Shown: positions 8,701 through 21,525 of the stretch, piece by piece
Numbering within the stretch: the stretch's first letter is position 1
Layout of the letters: the number at the start of each line of letters is the position of its first letter
Origin: Macquaria australasica
Taxonomy: Eukaryota; Chordata; Actinopteri; Centrarchiformes; Percichthyidae
Length of the DNA: 64,000 bases
NCBI GenBank assembly: GCA_005408345.1
Contig: SEMN01000148.1
Location: forward strand, 186,001 to 250,000
Reading direction: 5' to 3'
The notes under the pieces: generated by a model
The model's database searches: none
The model's input: the letters and a program-made list of their open reading frames with translations, nothing else
What the model was told of the DNA's origin: nothing
Position numbers and translations under genes: made by a program

Positions 8701-11700
8701 GCTGATTTGACTGCGTAACAATGGGAATTCATGTCTCTCTGGCTGATCCGCACACTACTTAAAAAAAGTCTTGCAGATTCTGCTTTGAGTCACTAAAGTA
8801 ATTTAGTCATCTTATTATGATGAATGTATTAGCGATTAAATCATCTTGATTTTATAGACACTTCAACACTTCAGATTACGGCCCGCAACGCGCAGCGTAA
8901 TTCTTCCCAATTTACAGTGTCATTTTTGTACTAACAGTGTACCAGTACAGTGCGTATTGTTACATATGTGTGGGAATAAGGGAACGAGATGTGAAGTTAG
9001 GGAACAAGCAGGGTAACAATCTGGGAACTTAAAAAGAATACAGAGGTATTTCTTAACTAACAGGTACCTATTCTAATATTACGGGGTGCAGTGTGATCAT
9101 TACTGAGCAACAAAGCTAGAAGTTTAGGGGGAGATGGTGTAACGAGTTCTGTTGCATTTTATAAATCTGCTATGATTTATTTCAAAACTACCATATGCTA
9201 CTTATCAACACTAGAGAGGTACACACAATAACAAAAATAGGATATAAGAAAACGGTTCCTACATAACTACGGGGTACATTTGTCCTTTTACTTTGGAACA
9301 AACAGAAGTCCACTATTGACTATTGTCAGGAACGTATTGTAGTTCTATAGCCTATATACTGTATGTTACTGCATATGTTGTAAAGTAGGCCTCCTTATGA
9401 GGTACAACATTGTACTTACAGAGGATTTCAGAAGCCTGAGGTGGTACAGGTTTATGTGGATCAACACTGTTGTTACACAGCATGCAGTGAGAAGAAAAGC
9501 CTTTTAATCTGTATCCCCTAATATTACCCAGTAGTTAGACATAAAAGGCATGTGTTATGACGTGTTTGAATTTTTCACTCATTTAAACGTCAAATAGATA
9601 CAGAATATACAATATGATACTGTCAGACAGTGAGGGATCAGATGATTTTAACAACTTAAAGCTATGTAATGGGAAACAAAAAGGGAAACTGTGTGGTTAA
9701 GGAAAGTATAAAACAGTGTAATAAATTCAAACTGGAAACTTTTTGTAGTCTGTGTGTGGTGTGGATTGTATGCCTAAGTGTTTCAATTCAAGCCTGCCTT
9801 CCAGAGAGTGCAACTCATAGCCCCACACTGTTTCAGCTCATCCACTTTCCCCTGTGGTCCCATAAACCACATCCTGTATTACATGGCACACTGATTCAGA
9901 CATTCAAATAGCCCTTCTAAAGCAAGGTTGAAAGAGATTCATTGGCTTTCTGGGATGAGTCTGCTTGGTGGCAACGGTGAATGGGGAAGAAACCCATGCT
10001 CTGGTCTCAGTTTGCTGGTGGATTGCGGGTCTCCCTGTGATACTTATTATCCCAGCTGTGTGTAACGGTGCCCCTGTGGGTGCTGGCATTTTCCACCGAG
10101 TTAGAATAAGAGCTCTCTTCTCCTCCCATAGGGGACCTGTAGAGACTCTCTGATTCGCTTTCTCCTACGGCTGACGATGCTTCAGCAGCTCCAGGGAGGC
10201 ACTGAGCACTGAGACTGTGTCGCTGTGGTTGGTTGCCTCTTAATGACTCTGCTGCTTTAGACATGCAAATAGAGTTGAAGTGGAGAGAAGGCCTGGAAGG
10301 ACAATTTGGCATATGTTTTCTGGCTTATGAATTCAACATTTAATTTGTAAGAGAAAGAATATGTTATTTCTTCTATCAAAAGTGACATAGTCTCACTTTA
10401 ATATAAGACAAAACAAGACTGAATGTAGAGCAATGTAGAGGTTTTGCTATTTTTAGATCCTTGCCGCCAGAGATAATGTTTGACCTCGCAATGCTGCAAC
10501 AAAACAGGTCACGGAATAAAAAAAAATAAAAAAATATATATATATATAATGCCAATTGTTGTATTTGTTCTGGAGCAAATTGTTGGACAGACAAAATCCC
10601 TAGCTTTGGGTGTAAATTACTGACTTTGTATGCCAGTATTTAGAATTCAGTGTGGTGGTTGTTACTTGTTTGTTGTGTAAAGGACATTAGAATAAAAAAC
10701 TTTCGTCCTGGTACTCTCCTGCATGCTGCTATTTGTTCCACTCCTCAGAGAACACTTGGCCACATAACAATACGAGGATCTTTCATTCTGTTTCCAGTTT
10801 GAAAACCATTTGCCACTTCCTCGTGTAAACAGATGTCCAGATGTGTACATTCATCTTTTAGCAATGCAAATAATAAAATGAAAACAGCGCAAGCTAAATG
10901 GCTGAACACCATGTACAATAACTCATTATAAATTAAAGCAATGGCAGTCATTATAAAATTAACTTCCATGACTTAAATTGTTCCTGTCAACATACAAGAA
11001 TGGCGTGAATTGTATTGTTAAATATTTATCTGTAACTTGCTGAGTTTATGTGACAAAACCTCTGTTAGGCTCATAGTATTATCACTAAATGCCACAATAA
11101 GCCCTGTGTCACTTTATACACTTTCCTTCATGATACTTAAATTACATGCAGTCAGTGTGGGTGTAGCATCATTCAATGATTTGTGATAATCATTTAAATT
11201 AATTTGAATATGTGACACACATATCCACTTACTGTACAGCCTGAGCACTACTGCTGCTCAGGGATAAGTTCTAATGATTACAAGTATTGACTGCTTTGAG
11301 TTGGCTTTACACAGTGGCATGGTGTGTTACAGCATGAACTTTCTCAGATTTGACAATACTCATAGGGCACCAGGGGGGTTGTAATGCCTCCCAGAATTTG
11401 GCAGCCAATTAGATTGATTGTCACTACATACAAAGGCTGTCAAAGGGTGTCAGTCATGAGTGTAATGTATTCAACGGTAATCATCTACAATTACAGTAAC
11501 CCCTGGGGATGTGGACTACTGAATTGTGGCTTTTGCTGTCTCCGACAGAATTCTCACCGTTGTTATCACAGCAACTCGCAATGCCTGTAATGAGGAAACA
11601 ATTTCTGAGGAGCTATTTCTGCATCCATGTAAATCTCATTGCCAGGCTATGATTAAAGATATATTTGTGTTTTTTTATTTTTTATTGCACTTACATGTTT

Positions 11701-14700
11701 TATTAATCACCAATGTTATAAACCAACAATATTAGTGCCTCCAAATGATAACTATGGTGAGGACCTTTGAATGAAACACTGAATGGAGTATATTTAATTA
11801 CTGTGACCACAATGATACCCGAATTTGACATGGCAAAATCGGTAGAGAAACAACAGTATATCAGGTGACGTCTTCTAATACCAGAATCGACTGTGTTATC
11901 ATTGTTGAGGCGTGAAAATCTGTCTTGTGCAGTCAAGGTTGAAATACTTGATCATTGACATGCAGTCCTTACAGGGACTGTAAGGTATGCTGTGTGATAA
12001 TGGTGTGCTTAGAAAGAGAATGTTGAACAGATGGAAATGGTTTCTACATACTAAGTGTAATGTCTGACCCTTATTAAAGCCGACCAAAGGCGAGAAGGAG
12101 AACACAGAGCTGCTGCTGCGGTAACAGAGCAGCAGTTTAAACAAATACAAATAAAAACTCATCAACAGAATATACTGAAAGCAAAAACCAAATGCATTAA
12201 ATGTGAAGTCTACACTTAGTTATCCTGTGTATTCTGACCTGATGTTTGGTCTGAATCTCAATGAATATCCCTTATTATCTACCTGCATTAAAGCACCTTT
12301 TTTTCTTTTATTAATGTAATTAGAATAAATAATAAAGAATAATAATAAAATAAGAATGAGTCATACTGTGTAGTGTATTGTTTTGAACGAGTATTACATG
12401 TTTTTTCTTTAATCCAGTACATACCATATGGGACTGTTAGTAACCTTCCAGTGAACTGACATCTGATCAATCTGCAAGTCCATATGAGTCCTTTTCATAG
12501 AAAAAACATTAGCTGGAGTTCTGGTCATCATGTTTAGTGGCTGCCCCCCTGTATTTAATTCCAGGAATGAACCAGGTTTTTAACCAGAGCTGATGGTAAA
12601 TGACATGGACTTGCGATGCTGTTTAATTCAGAGATATTTTTTTAAGTTATCTGCTGTTATAGGGACTGGTAAAATATGTGCATTCCTCATGAAACACTTC
12701 ACGATAGCCTAATACTGTTAGATAGGTGAGTACAATTTCTTTTTTTGCATTTTTTTCTGGTGCAAATAACAAAGACGCAGATGCACATACACATGTACAT
12801 ACACAGACTTGCTTCATTTACCTCATATCTTCATTATGTCCTCCTAGGCTATTCCAAACTTTGCATTAAACTCTTGAAACACCCACCTACAGGTGACGAA
12901 ATTGTCACATGTGATTCTCAGGGATTGCCCCTGCCTCTGCATGCCTCACTTCAAGATATGTAATGTCAATGTACCCATCAGTTGTTATGAATGCTTCTCC
13001 TTTCCGAGATGGCAGGCGACTATTCCTCATCCTAGTGCATGATATTAGTCTAATAGTGTGTGGTGGATGTGAACAGCTGGTTGTTCCTTGTTGGGTTGAT
13101 AATTAGCCAGAAGCATACAGCAGAGTTACTGCACATGGCCCCTCTCCATCCTCCCCACCCCTGCTGCTCAGAAACTGTTTCTCAAGGGAGCGCTGGCTTC
13201 TAGCAGAATCAAAACCCTCTCACTGCAGGGATTTTCATCCCCTCTATATCTCATTCTGCTCATCCCCCCTCTTCATCAGCTCTCTTTCTTCCACCAAACG
13301 TCACTGATTCTGGGAGATGTAGAGGTGGGAATAGTTACCCACTGAGGTGCTGACATCACTGCTGCAGATGGCAGAATGTGGATTTGTGCACTATACTAAT
13401 AAGACCAGGTGTTCCACCACAAGAGACACTGCATTCTAAATGGGCCTGCAAATGAAACCTAAACCCATTTAACTGTTAAGTGCGTGTAAGGTGCAGCAAG
13501 CCCGGCATCTGGAATGCTTTTAATATTCATGCCTTCCTCCATTTATGAAAATACTTTCCAAACATACACACCCACTGATTCCTGGCTTGTTGACTAATTG
13601 TTCAGCGAGTAGAGCGATGACAAGAACTAGAGAGCAAACTGTGACAAATAGATTTTCCCCAGGCACATCATACTCTATCTACATAATAAACAAGTTCAAC
13701 AGGCATCCTGAATTATCTATTATACAAGAAGAGTTAATGGTGGACTGGTCTTCACTGCTGTATGTTATACTGTGCATGGAACAACCTGCTGCTGTCACAG
13801 TGGCACAGTCTCAATATAGCCAATCAGTATAGTGTCTGCACAGTGTCTGTACTGTGAAAGTGTTGTTTATTATGGCGTATACTGTAGATTCATTCATTCA
13901 TTTCTTTTCATGTTTGACCATATACGAGCTCAAGTCCAGCTTTCTTGTCCACTGACCTCAGTTTCACAACATATATCAGTATTCTGTCAATATTATAAAA
14001 TAATCTGGTCTCCCACTGTGCTTGCTAGAAGTCCACTGTAGTTATTTTTATCATTTACCTCTCACGTCAGACAAAACTTCCACTTACCACTTTACCACTA
14101 CAAACTGATTTTAGATAATAGCACCATTATAACCACTTAGCATGGACTTGATGACTGAAGGTACTGTAGAGTGAGACTTCAAACGCCTACAGTGCTGTGA
14201 CAATAACAGGACCCATGATACTTTGATTGTTGAACTACAACACACACAGGAGGCTGGCTATCAGCTGATGGCTGGGGGTCAAAATCCAAGATTTGGCTTT
14301 GTGTTTGTCCATTATCACTGCCATCATGACAAAATAAAGGAGTCCGTTTCATTTCTTTAAAGAAAAATCAAGGTCAGTGCCTCATTATAATGAGAACATG
14401 ATCATACAAGATGTTTTTTATACTAATCTGCATTTGTGCTATTATTGCTGTTTTGCATTTGCAACATTTGTTAATGAGATTTACAGTGGATGCTTTTGTA
14501 AAGTCTCGATGGGAGGCACATTACAGTGCGTCATCGTAATGCATGCAGTGATTACACTAGTCATTAAGTGAAAACAAACAACTGCACTTTTTCAAACTTA
14601 GGATCGAGTGAGTGGAGTGAACAATTCCTAACACTATGATTACAGAAAAGTGATTGAGTTTTTCAATGTTGACATGGCCTTGACTTGTCACACAACCTAG

Positions 14701-15962
14701 TCAAGGGCTAAAATCTTCAATGTGGAATAACCTTCTCTTCTATTGACAGAGTACTTTTCTCCATCTGTGTCTCTCCAACTGAAAAATGAGAACTGACACC
14801 ACCTCTAAGAGGTCAAACTGATTCTTTCTACTGCGCGGCCCCCTTATTTCAAAGTGTTTTCTTATACTATACACACCTTAATCTACTGTGCTCATTAACA
14901 GTCTGCTCTTTAGGCTTTAATTGTATATTTTTCTTGTTAAAACAAGAAATCTTTGTTATAATGAGACAGTCAGCGCATTTGTTTCTCGTGGTAAAAGCCA
15001 TACGCCACTTTAGTCTATTCTTTGTTTTGATTTTACTGGTCAGTACTGGCCTACAAAGCCAATTCATTTTGAGTCACTGAGGTAAGACCAGAATCAGATA
15101 TTTTGATGTATTATGCCATAGAGAAGTAGGATTTCCATTAAAACAGCAATTAAAATGTGCAGTAAGTACAAAACAGAGTTGAAAACTAAGCCGACTTACC
15201 GCAATAACTGCACTTTAGCGGTGCAACAGAACATGTAGCTAGCTGCTGAGATGGCCCCACAGCTAGCCTTAACTAAAGCTAATTTACGCTTTTCCCCCTG
15301 TGCTGTAATTGAAAAATATCAATTTTGATGAAGCAGCATCTTAATAATTCAGTTTGTTATCCCTCATTAATAAGGCAGCCGTAACTAAATCCAACCTGGA
15401 AGGAGAATAACAGTAACACCAGCTAAAACGTGCCTGGCTTAGCAGAGTAGCAGTAACTGTCATCTCTCAAAGAAATTCATGCAGTTTGATGTGGTTTAAT
15501 CACATATTCAAGATTAATTTATCATATCCATTTCAATATAAATATTAATATTACAGATCATACGAACATATAAAACATAATTTAAAAAATATTTAAACCA
15601 ATTTAAAATGATAGGAAAGTTGAAAGAACATGTTTTGTTGGTTGAGACTGCATTTCCCCCTTGCTCTCCCTGAGGATTGCCCCAAGACAAAGTAGTATCT
15701 GCATTTCTAGGCATTATGTAAGCATGTATGTATTTTTGGAGCATATATAGCAGCATAAAATGAAGACATTGCATACTGAAGAGGCATTACTTCAGCATTT
15801 CTGCTCTGTTGCTTTCTAGGGCAGCATACTCCTTCACTTCCTTGACCTTGTACTCTGCTATTGAGAGGGCATTGTGGGGATAGTCTGGTGCGGTCTTAGC
15901 GTTTTGGATGCTGTAGCTTCCAAAGCTTTAATCTTTGTTTGTTGATATGCACATTTAGAATT

Positions 15963-16002
15963 AATCAGAATCTGGTAGACGTGCGCTACCAGATTCCTGA
16001 TT
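15963..16002. repeat. Inverted repeat (stem about 16 bp, loop 7)
   Basis: GAATCTGGTAG (15968-15978) pairs perfectly with CTACCAGATTC (15986-15996) across a 7-base loop. Pairing continues outward after a one-base bulge (AATCA with TGATT). Confidence 0.85.
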
Positions 16003-18489
16003 TTGCTCATTCGACAGCATCCATTCCTAATCATCCATATACATTTTACAAAATACATGTTCCAGTTAGATTATCAACAAACACAGAAACACAGATACCA
16101 TTGATTGATGTTGTTTGCTCAATAAATGTGTGTGCACTCATTAATAGAGAACAGCTAATAGAGTGGACATGGAGTTTAATTTTTCACTTGGCGGTACAAT
16201 ATGCTCCTAATGCTGTCTCCTGTGGCGTATCTTTTACGCATGACATGAATACTAATACCATGTGAGAGAGACCTCTCAAATCAAGAATATTAACTGGGTC
16301 CACCTCAAAATATATTTGATCTCTCTCTGAGGAATCTGCAAGACTGTTTCTCAGTCAAAGCTCCAGTTTCCAGTCTGGAACTGATCCATTCCACAAAATG
16401 TTCACAAATATCCCAAATAATCACCACTGGTACAATCAGAGAGCATGCGATGTTTCTATCAGTCATAAACTGTATCACGCTTGGCAATTGGGATATTGCT
16501 CCAAGATCACAAGAATAGCAAATGTGAATTTCATTTTGGGGTAGACATCTGCTTTCATTTGCATCACAATTACCCTACAAATTAATTCTTAATTCCTATT
16601 TTGGCATTCTACAGCTCTTGTGTTTGTTCTGAATAATTTGATGCAGAGCCATTCACAGGTTTCTAATATGAGGTCTGCCTGTGAATAGGGCCAGTCCAAT
16701 GTTTTGAAGTCGGTTGAAATGAGTCTGCTATGTTATAAAAGCCAGACTGGCTGCTTAATTATTCACAACTTTATCACCTTAATGAAATAAAGCGCTCAGG
16801 GCTCCTTGTATATAGTAGTAATGAAAATGAAATGAATAACTTTTTCCCTTTAGAAATGTATTAAGAGGAATATCAATATACCAACAGCCTACATGAGTAG
16901 AAAAACATAAACAAAACAATTGCAAAATGTATATGAGGCATCCTACACTAAATGAAATGCAATAAATCATCATTTAACAAGAAAAGTTTGCTGTAAAGTA
17001 AGTCCTCAAATTGTAGACTAGAAGAATGTGCCTATGCAAGTTTTACTACATAATGTGCAAACGTGAGCGTAACTGAGCTGAAGTTGACAGAATTGACATG
17101 GTGTTACATAATAGCTACGTTATCTTTTGCAATTATTAAACCCTGTTTTACGCTTCAGGTTTCATACTTGTTTGTACAGCTTGTAAAAAACATTTATCTA
17201 GCCGATAATTTGAACAGCTGATAATGAACTCTTTGGCTTTTGTGTTCAAGAATTGTTTTTACAGCGTTTATCCCAAAGGACACCATAAGTTGTCATAGCA
17301 GTCAACGTTGTAAATGATGGGAATAAAAGGAATGATTTAAGAAAATGGAATGATTTAGGAACCCCTGTATCCATGACAACTGAAAGATTGCAGTATAAAT
17401 CACATGAGCAGACCGCTGAGAAAAGATAATATGCTTTCTTCCTCGACAGAGTGACTTGTTATTTGAGATGGATTTTTTTTTAAGGTATGCCATCTTACAT
17501 CCCAGTGGCATAGCTTCCCTCTGCTTTTATTGACACACAGATAAAACATAAAGATCAGACAGATGAGGATGACCAAAATGAGAGCGTGGTTTGACAGAAG
17601 CTGATCTGCAGTCACAGAACAGAATGAGCCCACAACACAAGCAACAGGCTCAACAAAACAACAAACAGAACGAGAGGATTGACTCCTCTTCTGAACAATC
17701 CCTTAATGACAGACTGGCTGGTTTATTGCTGCTTTTATTATCAACAGCCTTCTTTGGGACATGGCACATTCTGCAAGTGAATTCACTTCAGTTGAAGGGC
17801 TATTTATTCAATACATTTGATGCCAAGTTGCCCAATTAGAAGGATTACAAACATTGTTTATTGATGGAAGCCAACCAAGAGCAAGTACAGACAAGTTAGA
17901 AAATGCAGATGTTTTGTATTAATATGTAAAAGATCTTTGGCACTGATCTCATCCGTGAAACCAATCTATTGTGTAAAATGCAAACAATTCAGAGATTCCT
18001 GAGAGATGGACGGGGCTTTGACACTGGCGTCAGCAAGGTGGTAGAAGAGGGAACCAGCAGATAACTGCAGAAGAGTGTGATGAGGAAATTCAATAACTGA
18101 TAATTAACTGTGAAATATCTACTATTTTACATAATGCTTTTTATTGTTTACCAATATATGCACTGGCCTCAGGTGCATACCTTTTCTCTATAGGCCTATT
18201 TGCTTCAAATAATATTTAAAAAAAATAATACTTTCATTTTTTAGAATTTTAAAGACCTCACAACTAGAAGTCTTACTAATGTAGTACATTGACATGTTTT
18301 GTATTCTTTATATTGTGAATACATTTTTTAAAACACATACTAACATTTTTTAGGCTGCAGGGTGAGTAAAATACATTCAGTTCATTGCGCATTTAGATTA
18401 ATCATTCATTTGGAGTAAATGCTTTTAGAAGAAGTGGTTAAGAAACCAAAAAAAAGCACTTAAACTCAGCAACTTCAAGTGATGGTCTA

Positions 18490-18716
18490 GGCAGATGACT
18501 GCCCACCCAGAGCCTGGCTCTACGTTTCTGCCTGTTAAAAGGGAGTTCTTCCTTGCCACTGTCGCCTAGTGTTTGCTCATGGTGGGAATTGTTGGGTCTC
18601 TGTAAATAATACTAAAAAGAGTAGAGTCTAGACCTGCTCTGTATGTAAAATACCCTGAGATAACTTCTGTTATGATTCGGCACTATATAGATAACATTGA
18701 AATGAAACTGAATTGA
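18490..18716 (+). mobile_element. Fish non-LTR retrotransposon 3' fragment
   Basis: I recognise a widespread fish repeat: CTGTTAAAAGGGAGTT, then TTGCCACTGTCGCC, GGGAATTGTTGGGTCTCTGT and CCCTGAGATAACTTCTGTTA. It ends in a degenerate TGAA/AATTGA tail, as LINE 3' ends of this type do. No ORF survives, and the clade is not assigned. Confidence 0.6.
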
Positions 18717-18782
18717 TATTTAACTTCTACTAAGAAAAGTAATAGGAAGAGATCACATGCAGCCTTGAAGCAAAATAATTTG

Positions 18783-18934
18783 GGGTGTCCTGGTTGATCT
18801 AATGGTCTAAGACACATACCACATGAACCCGATGTCCTCATTTTGAACCCGTCTAGGGAACTTTGTTGCATGTCACCCCCTCTCTCTCCTCATGTTTCCT
18901 GTCTCTCTACGCTATGTACTATAAAAATATAAGC
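18783..18934 (+). mobile_element. tRNA-derived SINE, degenerate copy
   Basis: A tRNA-like head (TGGTTGATCTAATGGTCTAAG resembling box A, then TTTTGAACCCG resembling box B) is followed by the unrelated body TTTGTTGCATGTCACCCCC and a CTCTCTCC run. The order and body match a repeat I know from fish genomes. It is too degenerate to be a functional tRNA gene. Confidence 0.5.
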
Positions 18935-18997
18935 ATCTGAAAAAAATATGTAATCAATATGTATGCAATGACGATAAAAATGGCAGCAAGAATAATG

Positions 18998-19175
18998 AGC
19001 TGCTGTGGCTCAGGAGGTAGAGTGAGTCGAATGATTTTCAAGATTGGTGGTTCTATCCCCCGGCTCCACTTGTCTAAGTGTCCTTGGGCAAGACACTGAG
19101 CCCCAAATTGCTCCGTTGTCAGGCCAGCACCTTGCATGGTAGCTTGCTGTCATCGGTGTGTGTGAGTGGTGACAA
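18998..19175 (+). mobile_element. tRNA-derived SINE with box A and box B
   Basis: TGGCTCAGGAGG (19006-19017) fits polymerase III box A, and GGTTCTATCCC (19049-19059) fits box B with one mismatch. The downstream body contains GTGTCCTTGGGCAAGACACT and CCCCAAATTGCTCC, a very common fish repeat. No folded tRNA follows, so this is a SINE rather than a tRNA gene. Confidence 0.6.
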
Positions 19176-19345
19176 CTGAAACGTGTTTTTTCCCCCCTGA
19201 AATTCCAAACATCGCTTTAAATGTTCCAGAATATTGTTCCTGTGAAGAAAGGCTTGAAACCTTCTGTCTAGTTAAATCCCTTGTCATATTTCTTGGTGAC
19301 AAAAGACTATTGCATGTGAATTTTTAAGATTTTGCAAATTATTAA

Positions 19346-19744
19346 AGAGGTACTGCACACTTAAACCTGTTTTTTGAGCTGTAAACTAAATTATATGACT
19401 GTACTGTGATGAAACTCATCAATGCTGCTGTTAATATTGACATTTCTTACCAAATTTTTATGGGTTGAAAATGTGTCAACATGCCATGTACTGTTTTAAA
19501 TCAGCCCTGAACCTGCGAGGCCAATGCTGACATGGAGTCAACTGGTTGGGACCTGTCTATGTCGTGAAATTTATATAAAAAAACGACTCTAATCAGTGTC
19601 AGTCAGTCTCCCCCGTGTCCCTTGACCCACACACTACGCAGCCATGAGGCCACGCCTCCTACACTTGTTGTTCCCTCACTCGTTGCATTTTTTTAATTTG
19701 CTGGGAGGGAGGATTCTAGCTGAATTTTAGGGTGTAGTTACACT
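19346..19744. mobile_element. TTAA-flanked MITE
   Basis: The segment is bounded by TTAA at 19342-19345 and 19745-19748. Its ends are inverted: AGAGGTACTGCACAC on the left, and AGTGTAACTACACC when the right end is reversed. It is about 399 bp with no transposase ORF. Confidence 0.65.
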
Positions 19745-20286
19745 TTAAATAACAAAAACTACAACTGCAAGTGTTCCTTGCAGTGTTCCATGGGAATCCA
19801 CTCCAGTAGATCAGTCTATATTTGCGAAGGGAGAAGACAGGCTGGTGTGTTGCCCTGTGAAAGTGACTTGGCTTGTTAGTGCAGCTGCCTGCCTCCCCTG
19901 CATTCACATGCATAATACATCTCAGCCCCATCTTTCATTCCCTTGTCTAAATAGGAGGCTTGCCCCTGTGACACGCAGAGCAGCATGGAAACAGGCTGAG
20001 CTGGCAGGCCCTGGCAGTGGACACCTTGGACCCATCTCATATCTGCCTGAACTGTGATCCTGTCAACTTCACTAAGTCTCCCAGGTAGGGCATACAATAT
20101 ATCAAGAAACTGACACTCACCACTGTAAGCCGACAGTACATATGGAGAGAGAGAGTCCAGGATAGAATTACAGAACATTTACATAGACAAAATAGTCAGT
20201 GTTAAATCATGTAATCACTAGAATTATGATAAACTAAGGAGATAATGATGATTATTTTACCATAGCTGTGACACTTTCTGTCTTTT

Positions 20287-20312
20287 ATGACAATAACCAC
20301 GGTTATTGTCAT
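20287..20312. repeat. Near-perfect palindrome (12-bp arms, 2-bp centre)
   Basis: ATGACAATAACC, then AC, then GGTTATTGTCAT: arms are perfectly complementary. It could extrude as a cruciform or be a symmetric protein site. Confidence 0.9.
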
Positions 20313-21230
20313 GACACTAGACAGAACTGTAGCATTAAACATATCATTTTAAGCTGACAGTGGAGTAGCACATAGTGGACTGTTGGCCAAGCTACACACT
20401 TATGAAATAACTCAGCCTAAGCATTGAGCTATTAAGGAAGCACTGTCCTTAATTAGATGAAGACATAAACTCTTTAGATGAGTCGATAAGAAGGAGCCGC
20501 CTAATGTGATCTCTAGCAGATTGAAAAGCATTTAAGGCAAAGTACCAGTGACTGCTCAAATGGGATTGTGGCCACTGCTTTGGTCCCATCAGCATTCAGC
20601 TGCTTTACCCCCAGCAATGTGGCTGACCCAGGGAAAAAAGGACAGAGTGATTACTAATGCACAGAAAAGGCCTTTCAATGGGTAGGTATTCCTTACATAA
20701 TGTCCTGTGCAAGGAGGGCGGAAGGAACTGAAAACCTTAGCACAGGCTTTTTTAAAGTCACCACAATTATAACTCATTTAAAAATACAGCTGTGACATAT
20801 TGTGCTTTGGTATAGTGTGTGACTCACTTTCTGGAGAAACATATGTCTCTTCATGAGATAAAGTAAAAACTCCTCTCTAACACTGCGTCTGTGTCACTGT
20901 GTATATGCATTAACACAGCTATAATTATCACAGGGATTCATTTATACTATCTAAAATAGTACTTAGTAGATGTATGTCATGTTGAATTATTGTGATTACT
21001 GTAAAGTGTTACTTAACCTGCCAGTAAAAGAGAGTCTACAGCCACGCCGGCGGCTCTGTGAGGCTGTCCTTAGGCACTGGATGTTAACTCACAATGACAA
21101 TGCAAACATGCTGTAGGTATAATGTTTACCATGTTCTTAGATTTGTGTGCTAATGCTAATTAGGACAAAACACAAAGTACAGCTGAGGCTGATGGGTCAT
21201 AAACTAAAGTACTGGACAAATACAAATTTT

Positions 21231-21525
21231 GATGATGGTGCTAGATGAAAAGTCAGAGAGATCACCAAAGTTATTACAATTCATCCTGAAGGGGACATGA
21301 ATGTTAGTACCAAATGTCATGGCGATCCATCCAATAGTTGTCAAGACATTTCACCAAAAGCCAAAAATTTCCACCTCATGGTGGTGCTAAAGGAAAAGTC
21401 AGGGGATCGTCAAAGTCAGTAGGTTTCATCCTCTGGGCACCATGAATGCCTGAATAAAATGTAATGGCAATCCATCTAAAAGTCATTGACATATTTCAGT
21501 GTGGACCAAAGTGGTGGACCATCCC
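21231..21525 (+). repeat. Two tandem units of a dispersed fish repeat
   Basis: Units begin at about 21231 and 21376. Each reads GATGGTGCTA-type start, AAAAGTCAG, ATCACCAAAG-like, TTCATCCT, CATGAATG, ATGGCRATCCATC and ends GACATWTTTCA. The period is about 145 bp. I recognise the unit as a common fish interspersed repeat; its class is unknown to me. Confidence 0.65.

Larger units (their letters stand above)
5600..18480. other. Intergenic stretch upstream of vwc2l
   Basis: I see no coding exon here. All open frames are short and lack recognisable domains. Local features are an A/T-rich (AT)n run at 10534-10548, octamer ATGCAAAT at 10263-10270, a GTACC-rich patch at about 8930-9360 that resembles the element at 33193-33648, and a hairpin at 15963-16002. 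The stretch at 10000-10300 is less AT-rich than its surroundings and may be conserved, but I cannot test that. Confidence 0.6.

Noticed and set aside
16305..16487. Minus-strand 60-codon frame with protein-like composition
   Set aside because: No splice sites or known motif; too short to support a call.
19006..19059. Possible functional tRNA gene
   Set aside because: Box A and box B are present, but no acceptor stem or anticodon arm pairs. The downstream body is a known SINE type.
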